Source: Planctomycetaceae bacterium (GTDB taxonomy: Bacteria; Planctomycetota; Planctomycetia; Pirellulales; Pirellulaceae). From it: 13,533 nt of DNA. The position numbers were made by a program, and so were the translations under genes. Shown piece after piece: positions 1 through 6,481 of the stretch. The notes beneath the pieces are model-generated. The model was not told where the DNA came from and ran no database searches. It saw only the letters and a list, made by a program, of their open reading frames with translations. The stretch lies in contig DTSG01000187.1 in the NCBI GenBank assembly GCA_012965455.1, positions 1 through 13,533 on the forward strand, read 5' to 3'. Each line of letters opens with the position of its first letter. Within the stretch, counting starts at the first letter, position 1.

Positions 1-305
1 TGAAATCGCTTGAAGTAGGTGAGGGTCATGTTCTTTTAGCTTTAGGTAGCATGCCGACGGGAAAGCGATAAGATCGATGGAATATGCGTCTTGCTAAGTA
101 GTTATCCTATGTTTGGCGGTGGTTGTCGTCAATGTCGTAGAGATGCGAGGTTGTCTGGCCTTTCAAATTGGTTTTGACTTGCCAAAAAAGTGTGGTGGCA
201 AGCTGCACTTTACCGATAAAGGAAATGGTACCTGTCAGGGGGTACTTCATCGTGCCAGGATTACAGATAGACAATACAGATTGACAGATAGGAATCGATA
301 TTAAA
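1..305. other. Left-edge stretch with no supported gene
   Basis: I see no convincing gene here. A 63-codon open frame at 113-304 begins with TTG, has no Shine-Dalgarno site and no recognisable composition, so I do not call it. The stretch contains a 7-bp inverted repeat, CTTGCCA at 178-184 and TGGCAAG at 196-202, and the octamer ACAGATAG twice (about 263-270 and 284-291) shortly before the next gene. Either could belong to the leader of that gene, but no paired -35/-10 elements could be assigned. Confidence 0.5.
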
Positions 306-1172
306 TTGTTGTTACAAATAAAACGTTTGACTTGTGTAGTTTGCTGCCTATTCGTGGTAGCAACGTTGTCTGCTCAAGACATAAAAAAACAAGGGACATT
401 ATTCACTTGGGCAGGTAGTGACGCGATAGGCGGCGCCGCGACGATGAGCGAAGGCCTCATTGGTGATCGTCCAGATTTTATCGAAGCCAGCACAACGGTT
501 GGTCTGGGCGTTAAGCAAATCGAAATGGGGTACACCTATTCCTTTGACAACGACGGCACGACTCAAGCTCGTGGGCACTCTAACCCAGAGATGCTGTGGC
601 GTTTGGGTTTCTACGCCGAATGGTTAGAAATGCGAATTGGCTATAACTTCAGTGAGTCCAGAGAACGCTCCGGTGGTGTTGATACAAACACTCGCGGGGG
701 TGAAGACCTCTACCTTGGTTTTAAATTCGCTTTAACTCCTCAAGATGGCGTATTGCCAGAATCCGCGATGATGTTGCAAGCGACTGTTCCTACCGGTGAT
801 GATTCTTTTACAGCGGGCGAAACACTGCCCGCGATCACTTACACCTATTCCTGGGAACTGAATGAGAAATGGGCACTTGCCGGACAGACTCAGGTTGGCC
901 GCGCAATCGATGGCTCGACCAGTCGCCCCTATACCGAATTCTCACAAGCGGTGGGCCTGGTTCGTACGTTCAACGACAACCTCGGTGGCTACTTTGAGTG
1001 GTTCTGTATGATTCCAGATGGAGCGGACGACGCTCCTCGTGAACACTACATGGACGGCGGGTTTGCTTACCAAGTGAATAACAACCTGCAGTTTGACGTA
1101 CGAGTGGGATTCGGAATGAGCGATTCAGCCGACGATTACTTCGCAGGTCTTGGCGTTATCTATCGCTATTAA
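306..1172 (+). CDS. Predicted outer-membrane beta-barrel protein, MetA-pathway/transporter type
   Basis: A 288-residue protein with a clear Sec signal peptide: basic start (residues 6-7, KR), hydrophobic core at about 9-21, and a likely cleavage after LSA near residue 23. The mature part alternates short beta-strand-like stretches rich in aromatic residues and glycine (for example GLGVKQIEMGYTYSF, DLYLGFKFAL, YFEWFC) and ends in Y-R-Y, as outer-membrane barrels often do. The pattern, including the segment LQATVPTGDDSF, resembles the putative MetA-pathway of phenol degradation/transporter family (PF13557 type). The name does not establish a substrate. The start is TTG at 306 (or TTG at 309), because an in-frame stop lies at 282-284 and no ATG precedes the signal peptide; a weak AGGA lies at 290-293. 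It sits just upstream of a metal-uptake operon on the same strand, so a role in outer-membrane passage of metal is possible but unproven. The putative operators lie downstream of this gene and would not control it. Confidence 0.8.
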   Translation: MLLQIKRLTCVVCCLFVVATLSAQDIKKQGTLFTWAGSDAIGGAATMSEGLIGDRPDFIEASTTVGLGVKQIEMGYTYSFDNDGTTQARGHSNPEMLWRLGFYAEWLEMRIGYNFSESRERSGGVDTNTRGGEDLYLGFKFALTPQDGVLPESAMMLQATVPTGDDSFTAGETLPAITYTYSWELNEKWALAGQTQVGRAIDGSTSRPYTEFSQAVGLVRTFNDNLGGYFEWFCMIPDGADDAPREHYMDGGFAYQVNNNLQFDVRVGFGMSDSADDYFAGLGVIYRY

Positions 1173-1202
1173 TAGATAAACAATAAAGACGCCGTTGCGT
1201 TA

Positions 1203-1218
1203 CACAACTGTCGTTGTG
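1203..1218 (+). terminator. Possible hairpin after the barrel gene
   Basis: CACAAC, loop TGTC, GTTGTG forms a perfect 6-bp stem about 30 nt after the stop of the upstream gene. No T-tract follows, so it is not a canonical intrinsic terminator. It may be an RNA 3'-end structure or chance. Confidence 0.25.
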
Positions 1219-1304
1219 CAAAGTAGTCCAGCCGATCTAGTCCCTTGTGCTTTCGATTGCTATGCAAAACGAATCAACGCCCTGTAATTGCACGTGTGAA
1301 AATA

Positions 1305-1320
1305 TTTTGATTAATCAAAA
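1305..1320. promoter_or_regulatory. Upstream palindromic operator candidate
   Basis: TTTTGATTAATCAAAA is a perfect 16-bp palindrome ending 7 bp before the -35 hexamer of the metal-transport operon. It shares the core TTGATTARTCAA with a second palindrome on the other side of the promoter. Two copies of the same dyad bracketing a promoter suggest a dimeric repressor. DtxR/MntR-family proteins bind AT-rich dyads of about this size, and such a domain is encoded at the end of this operon. Binding is inferred. Confidence 0.65.
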
Positions 1321-1327
1321 AAAGGCG

Positions 1328-1357
1328 TTGACACTTCTAATGACACCGAACTATATT
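1328..1357 (+). promoter_or_regulatory. Sigma-70-like promoter of the metal-uptake operon
   Basis: A perfect TTGACA at 1328-1333 is followed after 18 bp by TATATT at 1352-1357 (5 of 6 to consensus). Transcription would begin near 1363-1365, giving a 5' leader of about 70 nt before the ATG at 1435. The leader carries the second palindrome and the GAAGGTG ribosome-binding site at 1421-1427. Confidence 0.65.
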
Positions 1358-1368
1358 AAATATTAGTA

Positions 1369-1390
1369 ATTTTTTGATTAGTCAAAAAAT
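1369..1390. promoter_or_regulatory. Downstream palindromic operator candidate
   Basis: A 22-bp dyad with inner sequence TTTTTGATTAGTCAAAAA has 10 of 11 position pairs complementary; the single mismatch is next to the centre. It lies just after the predicted transcription start, where a bound repressor would block initiation or clearance. Its centre is 67 bp from that of the upstream palindrome. The shared core and symmetric placement make it the likely second site for the operon's repressor. Confidence 0.65.
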
Positions 1391-1434
1391 ATAACGGTCA
1401 CTTTTTCAGTTTTCCTATTAGAAGGTGTTTTCCG

Positions 1435-2343
1435 ATGTTGAGACGAGATCTACTCGTTGTGCTTTTCGTACTAATGATGGTGTCCAATGTTGCCGTAGGG
1501 CAAGAGAGCGAAGCCAAGAAGTTCATTGCCACCTGTAGCACAACTCAAGTTGCTGATTTTACCCGCGAGATCGTAGGAGATCGTTGGGAAGTTCGCTGTA
1601 TTCTGGTTCCGGGCCAAGACCCTCATACGTACGAAACCAAGCCTGGCGACACAAAGATGGTCGCCGAGGCCGATCTCATCGTACGCAACGGTTGGCATTT
1701 AGAGGGTCATGAGTGGATGATGAACTTGGCCAAAGATGCCAATAAGCCAGTGGTAACTTGTGTTGACGGCGTGAAGTCTTTGATATTGGAAGAAGGCGGA
1801 GTAGAAGTGCAAGACCCTCATGCGTGGTTATCACCTATTAACGCTGCGATTTATGTTCGCAATATAGTAAAAGGTGTTTCGCAGATCGATCCGAAACATC
1901 GCATCGAGTATGAAGCCCGCGGTGAACTGTATGTGGCTCAACTACGAACACTTCACCTGTGGGTACAACGAGAACTCAATAAGATACCTCGCTCACAGAG
2001 GGTATTGATCAGCCATCACGACGCGTTCAGCTACTTTTGTACGCTGTATGGCTTTGCCGCTGCATCGCCAGGCGGTTGGAGTACTGGTGATGAAATTGGT
2101 GCAGGAATTACCGCTGAGCGACGACAGAAAGTTGTCGATTCGATTCGCTCCTACAACGTCAAGGCGATCTTCGTAGAAACAACAGTAAACCCGAAATTGG
2201 TACGACAAATAGCAGCGGATGCTGGGGTAAAGGTTGCCGGTTCGTTGTACGCGGATTCAATGGGCGGGCCCGGTACCGCCGCGGAATCTTATCTCGGAAT
2301 GATGCGAGAGAATGTCATCCTGATCGTAAATGGTCTAAAATAG
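1435..2343 (+). CDS. Periplasmic metal-binding protein of an ABC transporter (TroA/ZnuA type)
   Basis: A 302-residue cluster A-I solute-binding protein that would capture Mn, Zn or Fe(II) in the periplasm and hand it to the ABC permease. The signal peptide is residues 1-22 with cleavage near AVG|Q; there is no lipobox cysteine, so it is probably soluble. The four expected ligands are visible: H64 (GQDPHTYE), H129 (DPHAW), H195 (SHHDAF) and D274 (ADSMGG). This His-His-His-Asp set matches treponemal TroA more closely than PsaA-like proteins, where the third ligand is Glu. The His-rich acidic loop common in zinc-specific ZnuA proteins is absent. Metal choice therefore cannot be fixed from the sequence, though manganese fits the Mn-type residue in the linked regulator. 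The start is supported by GAAGGTG at 1421-1427, 7 nt before the ATG. It is the first gene of the operon, directly behind the bracketed promoter. Confidence 0.93.
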   Translation: MLRRDLLVVLFVLMMVSNVAVGQESEAKKFIATCSTTQVADFTREIVGDRWEVRCILVPGQDPHTYETKPGDTKMVAEADLIVRNGWHLEGHEWMMNLAKDANKPVVTCVDGVKSLILEEGGVEVQDPHAWLSPINAAIYVRNIVKGVSQIDPKHRIEYEARGELYVAQLRTLHLWVQRELNKIPRSQRVLISHHDAFSYFCTLYGFAAASPGGWSTGDEIGAGITAERRQKVVDSIRSYNVKAIFVETTVNPKLVRQIAADAGVKVAGSLYADSMGGPGTAAESYLGMMRENVILIVNGLK

Positions 2344-2347
2344 TCGC

Positions 2348-2902
2348 ATGATTGCCAATCTTGATTCGTTACCCAGACGTCCTTTATTAGTGCTGGTCAT
2401 GGCGACCGCGGTTTGGGGAAGCTTAACGTCATTTGAGAGTTTCAGGGCTTCGCTACCCAAACCAGAGGCTGTTGAGAATGTGCGTGCGGATGCTCAAAGC
2501 GAGTATACAATTACAATTACGTTGACGTTCGATGCCCAAGGCGACGCGTTCAGTCCGCTAGCATTACGAGTCTCACTCGACGGCGTCGATGAACCACTAT
2601 TTGAATCAAATACGACAGTTCGAGCGGGCGTTCCGGTTTTGATTTCGCCTGTTGCGGGCATTAAAGTCGGAGTAAACGAACTACTGATCGAGGTTGGTAG
2701 TGGGACAGATTCCACTGAAGCATCGCTGCACCAGATTGCTCACGCGATTCGAGTCCAAGTGAGGGTTAACGAAGAGGTAATCGTCGAACGGACTCTATGG
2801 TCGGAACCGGGCAATACGATTAGCGGTTTGATTGTCCTAGATGTACCAGAGAATACGGCTGCGAGTGCACCAGTGGCAGAACATGAGGGGCACCAACACT
2901 AG
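2348..2902 (+). CDS. Unrecognised membrane-anchored periplasmic protein with histidine-containing tail
   Basis: A 184-residue protein I cannot assign to a family. Residues 10-11 (RR) precede one hydrophobic segment at about 12-28, which would act as a signal anchor or signal peptide. Residues 50-168 are rich in alternating hydrophobic residues (YTITITLTF, LALRVSL, NELLIEVG, IRVQVRV, ISGLIVLDV), suggesting a compact beta-sandwich outside the membrane. The end, EHEGHQH (178-184), puts three histidines and two glutamates in seven residues, a plausible metal-binding tail. It begins 4 nt after the binding-protein stop and ends 1 nt before the ATPase start, so it is surely co-transcribed and probably translationally coupled. 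An accessory role in metal capture or delivery is inferred from position and tail only; it is not a standard component of such transporters. Confidence 0.85.
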   Translation: MIANLDSLPRRPLLVLVMATAVWGSLTSFESFRASLPKPEAVENVRADAQSEYTITITLTFDAQGDAFSPLALRVSLDGVDEPLFESNTTVRAGVPVLISPVAGIKVGVNELLIEVGSGTDSTEASLHQIAHAIRVQVRVNEEVIVERTLWSEPGNTISGLIVLDVPENTAASAPVAEHEGHQH

Positions 2903-2903
2903 G

Positions 2904-3725
2904 ATGAGTATTTCTAAAAAAACAAATCGCCTGGGCGGCAAGTCGCAAATCCCTGCTATCGAAGTCCGTAACTTGACGGTCAGTTATGGTCCAGTTCCCG
3001 CTTTGCTAGACGTTTCGCTGTCGGTCGCCCCAGGACAATTAGTTGGTGTGATTGGTCCTAACGGTTCTGGTAAATCAACGTTGCTGAAGTCATTGTTGGG
3101 ATTTGTTAAACCGGACTTCGGCGATGTCGAACTGTTCGGAGAAGATGCCGATAAAGCCAAGGGTCGTGTTGCCTACGTGCCTCAACGGGGAAGCGTAGAC
3201 TGGGATTTCCCGGTGACGGTTGGCGAAGTTGCGTTGATGGGGCGTTATGGCAAGCAACCGTGGTGGCGAGACATGTCAGCGGAGGATCGCGAGATTGCCG
3301 AGTATGCACTTGAACAAGTCCGCATGTCAGAATTTCGCAACCGACAAATTGGTCAACTGTCTGGCGGTCAGCAGCAACGTGTCTTTATGGCTAGAGCGAT
3401 TGCTCAAGGCAGTGAAATCCTGTTGCTCGATGAACCGTTTGCGGGAGTCGACGCTGCCACGGAACGAGCAATACTCGATGTGTTGGAGACGACACGTGAG
3501 GCAGGCAGGACCTTGGTGGTAGTCCATCATGATTTAACGACTGCCAACGAATATTTTGATTCGTTGATATTGCTTAAACAACGCCTGTACGCGCACGGTA
3601 CACCCGAACAGGTTCTGCACCCTGAACTGCTTAGCGAAGTCTACGAGGGTAAACTTAGAGTGTTCGCTCATCTGCCAGCTGCCGGGCAATCTGAGGTTGG
3701 TCAGCGGGGTACACCCCATGAATAG
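2904..3725 (+). CDS. ABC transporter ATPase for divalent metal uptake
   Basis: A 273-residue cytoplasmic ATPase that powers the adjacent permease. All ABC motifs are present: Walker A GPNGSGKST (51-59), Q-loop Q94 (YVPQR), signature LSGGQ (152-156), Walker B ILLLDEP (172-178), D-loop GVD (181-183) and switch histidine H209. The stretch around residues 93-115, with SVDWDFPVTVGEVALMGRYG, is typical of Mn/Zn/Fe chelate ATPases of the ZnuC/MntB/TroB type. I place the start at ATG 2904, 1 nt after the stop of the preceding gene, with GAGGGG at 2885-2890 somewhat far upstream; ATG 2883, which would overlap the preceding gene, is an alternative. The last 20 residues or so are low in conservation. 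The stop overlaps the permease start by 8 nt, indicating translational coupling. Confidence 0.95.
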   Translation: MSISKKTNRLGGKSQIPAIEVRNLTVSYGPVPALLDVSLSVAPGQLVGVIGPNGSGKSTLLKSLLGFVKPDFGDVELFGEDADKAKGRVAYVPQRGSVDWDFPVTVGEVALMGRYGKQPWWRDMSAEDREIAEYALEQVRMSEFRNRQIGQLSGGQQQRVFMARAIAQGSEILLLDEPFAGVDAATERAILDVLETTREAGRTLVVVHHDLTTANEYFDSLILLKQRLYAHGTPEQVLHPELLSEVYEGKLRVFAHLPAAGQSEVGQRGTPHE

Positions 3726-5250
3726 CGTCTATCAGTGGCTTGTCGAAATTCATCAGGCGAACCCGTATTTGATCAAGGCACTACTTACTGGCTTGCTGGT
3801 AACGACCGTTTGCAGTGTGATTGGTTGTTACATCGTCCTGAGGCGGACATCGTTTCTAGCCGACGCTCTATCGCATTCGATGCTAGCCGGCGTCGTGGGT
3901 GGATATCTTGTTATGAAAATCCTTTTCAATGAAGAAGCACATGCATTGGGCATGCTGGTGGGCTCGATCGCCTCCGGCATTTTTACGGTCGCAATTATTG
4001 GATTCGTTTCCCGCAAGTCTCGTGTCAAGGATGATGCAGTGATCGGCGTCATGTACACCGGAATCTTTGCTTTGGGAGGCGTGCTGGCTTCTCGTTTCAG
4101 TGAATATGTCCATGTCGACGTTTATCATTTTGTGATTGGGTCGATTTTGGGCGTGAGTGATGGTGACCTGAGAATGATGGCGGTGGTCACTATTGTCGTC
4201 TTGACCTTCGTGATTTTGGCATTTCGCCAATTGCAGTTAATCTCGTTTGACCGCGTCATGGCCGCCTCGATCGGCGTTAATGTCGTATTGCTTGATTACA
4301 TGCTAACCACTTGTACTGCGATGGTTGTTGTCACCGGTGTACAGGTTGTGGGAATTATCCAAGTGGTGGGGTTGTTAATTGCACCCGGCGCCACTGCCTA
4401 TTTACTGTGTGACCGGCTGAAAAACATGATATGGGTGGCAATCCTGTTTGGCTGGAGCGGTTTTTTGGTCGGCTATTATCTCTCGGAACAACTCAATGTC
4501 GCTCCCGGCGGAATGATTGTCGTCGTCTCCACAGCTCAATTTCTTTTGGTCTTTCTGGTTGCCCCACGCTATGGACTACTGGCAGGCTTACAGCGTCGTT
4601 GGCGAGCGATCCCCCAGCAACTCATCGAAGACATTTTGGGAGTGATAATGCGTTCCGAAGACGAGCAAGCGACCATTGCTGGAATTGCTCAGCGGATAGA
4701 GTACCGAGTCGACCGCATTCGCAAAGCGATTCAAAGTCTGACGCGGCAAGAAATGTTGCTTGTCGAGGGCGATATCATTTCGCTCACCGACGAAGGGCGA
4801 CAACACGCTCGGCGTTTGTTGCGATCGCATCGTTTGTGGGAAAGCTATTTGCAACATCTGGGTGTAGCCGCAGAAGAACTACACGATCGAGCGCATGTGT
4901 TGGAGCATGTCCACGATGAAGACGCGGTGGATTATCTCGATGATAAGTTAGGGCATCCGTTGGTTGATCCACACGGTGCCGAGATCCCGGAGGATTTTGT
5001 GCATCTTGTACCGGGGGAGGAAGTGCGGGTTGCGATTTTACGTGCCGGCCACCGCGGTGAAGTTGTGCGAGTGATTGGGGCGGATACTGGAGGCCTGGAT
5101 GTCGGCATGCAGCTTGTTGTGGGCCCACGGGAAGATGATTCTCAAATGTGGGTTGTAACTGTGATGGACCATAATTCAATGCAAGGCGTAGTGCGATTGA
5201 ATCATGCTCAGGCTGATTCGGTCATTGTAAAACTGCAACCTAGTGACTAA
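3718..5250 (+). CDS. ABC-3 metal permease fused to a DtxR/MntR-type repressor (YtgCR-like)
   Basis: A 510-residue two-part protein. Residues 1-285 are an ABC-3 family permease with about nine hydrophobic segments (roughly 16-40, 50-70, 76-97, 105-124, 132-147, 152-170, a long pair in 181-230, 235-256, 262-283). A basic linker (QRRWR, 292-296) leads into a full DtxR-like regulator: winged helix at about 300-360 ending LTDEGR, dimerisation and metal-binding region 361-424 (HRLWE, LEHVHDEDA, LGHPLVDPHG), and an SH3/FeoA-like domain 427-508. Candidate ligands are D305, H371, E375, H389, H393, E396 and H397. D305 replaces the Met of DtxR as in manganese-sensing MntR; H393 sits where DtxR has Cys102. 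Start ATG 3718 follows GGGG at 3706-3709; the longer TTG start at 3697 lies inside the ATPase gene. Chlamydial YtgCR has the same order and is reported to be cleaved to free the repressor. Whether that happens here is unknown. Confidence 0.92.
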   Translation: MNSVYQWLVEIHQANPYLIKALLTGLLVTTVCSVIGCYIVLRRTSFLADALSHSMLAGVVGGYLVMKILFNEEAHALGMLVGSIASGIFTVAIIGFVSRKSRVKDDAVIGVMYTGIFALGGVLASRFSEYVHVDVYHFVIGSILGVSDGDLRMMAVVTIVVLTFVILAFRQLQLISFDRVMAASIGVNVVLLDYMLTTCTAMVVVTGVQVVGIIQVVGLLIAPGATAYLLCDRLKNMIWVAILFGWSGFLVGYYLSEQLNVAPGGMIVVVSTAQFLLVFLVAPRYGLLAGLQRRWRAIPQQLIEDILGVIMRSEDEQATIAGIAQRIEYRVDRIRKAIQSLTRQEMLLVEGDIISLTDEGRQHARRLLRSHRLWESYLQHLGVAAEELHDRAHVLEHVHDEDAVDYLDDKLGHPLVDPHGAEIPEDFVHLVPGEEVRVAILRAGHRGEVVRVIGADTGGLDVGMQLVVGPREDDSQMWVVTVMDHNSMQGVVRLNHAQADSVIVKLQPSD

Positions 5251-5267
5251 CGATCCGCAGTGCTAGG
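5239..5267. terminator. Inverted repeat across the convergent stop codons
   Basis: CCTAG at 5239-5243 and CTAGG at 5263-5267 are complementary, with a further ACT/AGT pairing inside after small bulges. The repeat covers the permease stop (5248-5250) and the stop of the convergent DUF2007-like gene (5263-5265). It could end transcripts from both sides, but it lacks T-tracts, so this is only a candidate. Confidence 0.3.
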
Positions 5268-5502
5268 ATTCCGTTTCATCGAATTCAGGCGGCTCTGATG
5301 GCGCCAGCATTTCCAGCGCGATTGCTGCTTGGTCTGAAGGCACACGGAGTTTGAACCCGCCACTGAACGACAGACCGGCAAATGCGCCGCCACCATCATC
5401 TCCTTCGACGATGACCAGCAGGTCGCTGGTTCGCAAGAATTGAGCAGCCAAGTTCGCTTCGGCCGCTGTGGCAAATGTGGCAACGATGGTCGTGTCAGTC
5501 AT
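5263..5502 (-). CDS. Small DUF2007-like protein
   Basis: A 79-residue protein resembling the DUF2007 'putative signal transducing protein' family: an N-terminal strand and helix (IVATFATAAEANLAAQFLRTS, about 6-26), a strand with acidic turn (LLVIVEGDDGGG), then FKLRVPSDQAAIALEML near 50-66, matching the usual 'V-P-x-x-x-A-x-x-A-x-x-x-L' end. The fold is ACT-like, and the family's function is poorly known; no ligand can be named. A strong AAGGAG (plus-strand 5510-5515) lies 7 nt before the ATG, which settles the start. The gene follows nfo on the same strand after 45 nt and ends 12 nt from the convergent metal permease. A sheltered overlapping frame at 5247-5483 is its shadow. Confidence 0.82.
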   Translation of the reverse strand: MTDTTIVATFATAAEANLAAQFLRTSDLLVIVEGDDGGGAFAGLSFSGGFKLRVPSDQAAIALEMLAPSEPPEFDETES

Positions 5503-5547
5503 CGCCTGACTCCTTGATGGTGTGTCGTGGGTTTATGAGAACGCTCG

Positions 5548-6417
5548 TTACGAAGTGTTTAGACTACGTAGCGTTTCTAAATTGTATTGGTCCCATGTTA
5601 ATTCAGCTGGGCAATCCGGTCGATCTCCCTTGGCCGTTTCTAGGTACATCGGGATATTTGTAAAACGCGGGTCGTTCAACAACAGTCGAAATGGTTCGAG
5701 ACCCATTTCGCCAGCGCCAATGTGCTCGTGACGATCTTTGCGACTACCTAATTCTCTCTTGCTGTCGTTCAAATGAAAAGCGAGAAGTCGTTCTAAGCCG
5801 ATGAGTTGATCAAATTGTTCCCATGTTTGGGCATAAATAGATTCGTCTCGCAGGTCATATCCAGCGGCGAACATATGACAGGTATCCACGCAGATTCCAA
5901 CTCGCTCAGAGGATTGGCATTGCTGCAACATTTCGGCGAGTTGTTCGAGTTGCCAGCCGAGATTTGATCCTTGGCCTGCAGTCGTCTCGAGCAGACACTT
6001 AGTCGTCACCTCAGGAAGTCGCTTGTGGACTTCGTCGAGTGCGACCGCGATTCGCTGAATGCCTTCCGCGGCAGTACTGGTTGTATATGAACCTGGGTGA
6101 ACGACGACATAGGGGATACCGAGAAGTTCAGCGCGTTGCAGTTCGATCACAAAAGCATCGATGGATTTTTCCCATAGTTCATCTTTGGGGGAGCCCATGT
6201 TAATCAAGTAAGAGGCGTGCGAGAGGGTGTGCTTGATCCCGTGTGTGGCAAGTTGAGTTCTAAAGAGGCTGACGTCGTCGTCGCAGATATCCTTGGCACG
6301 CCATTGGTTGTTGTTTTTAGTAAACAACTGCACGCACTGGCAACCAGCAGCAGCACCGCTGTCGATCGATTTGTAGTATCCACCGGCGATGGACATATGA
6401 GCCCCGAGTATTGGCAT
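5548..6417 (-). CDS. nfo: Endonuclease IV (AP endonuclease)
   Basis: A 289-residue TIM-barrel AP endonuclease of base-excision repair: it cuts the backbone 5' of abasic sites and removes 3' blocking groups, in the cytoplasm, using three metal ions. All nine expected ligands are in place: H67 (LSHASY), H107 (VVVHPGS), E144 (LLETTAGQG), D178 and H181 (VDTCHMFAAGYD), H215 (FHLNDSK), D228 and H230 (KDRHEHIG) and E260 (YLET). The start GAHMSIAGG is the family N-terminus, so ATG 6417 is right; the frame stays open another 80 codons upstream, but that part is unrelated to the family and overlaps the next gene. A weak GAGAGG lies 13 nt before the start. Length is normal (E. coli Nfo is 285). It lies between an unknown membrane protein and the DUF2007-like gene, all on one strand. 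Confidence 0.96.
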   Translation of the reverse strand: MPILGAHMSIAGGYYKSIDSGAAAGCQCVQLFTKNNNQWRAKDICDDDVSLFRTQLATHGIKHTLSHASYLINMGSPKDELWEKSIDAFVIELQRAELLGIPYVVVHPGSYTTSTAAEGIQRIAVALDEVHKRLPEVTTKCLLETTAGQGSNLGWQLEQLAEMLQQCQSSERVGICVDTCHMFAAGYDLRDESIYAQTWEQFDQLIGLERLLAFHLNDSKRELGSRKDRHEHIGAGEMGLEPFRLLLNDPRFTNIPMYLETAKGDRPDCPAELTWDQYNLETLRSLNTS

Positions 6418-6481
6418 GGTGATGTATTTGCCTCTCTTACAAAAACTATTTAGAGCAAGAAGTTCTGGGGGTACGAGTTCG

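Noticed and set aside
178..202. CTTGCCA/TGGCAAG inverted repeat as a metal operator
   Set aside because: It does not share the TTGATTARTCAA core, and no promoter elements can be placed around it.
113..304. 63-codon frame beginning with TTG at the left edge
   Set aside because: It has no ribosome-binding site, no signal or family features, an odd run of valines at the start, and abuts the barrel gene with no convincing coupling.
2841..2903. Longer start of the ATPase
   Set aside because: The extra residues are encoded inside the preceding gene and do not look like an ABC N-terminus; ATG 2904 is preferred, with ATG 2883 possible.
3697..3717. TTG start adding seven residues to the permease
   Set aside because: It lies deeper inside the ATPase gene and has a poorer ribosome-binding site than ATG 3718.
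4784..5179. 131-codon minus-strand frame within the regulator domain
   Set aside because: It is a shadow of the well-supported DtxR-like coding sequence, with Pro/His/Arg-rich composition typical of antisense frames.
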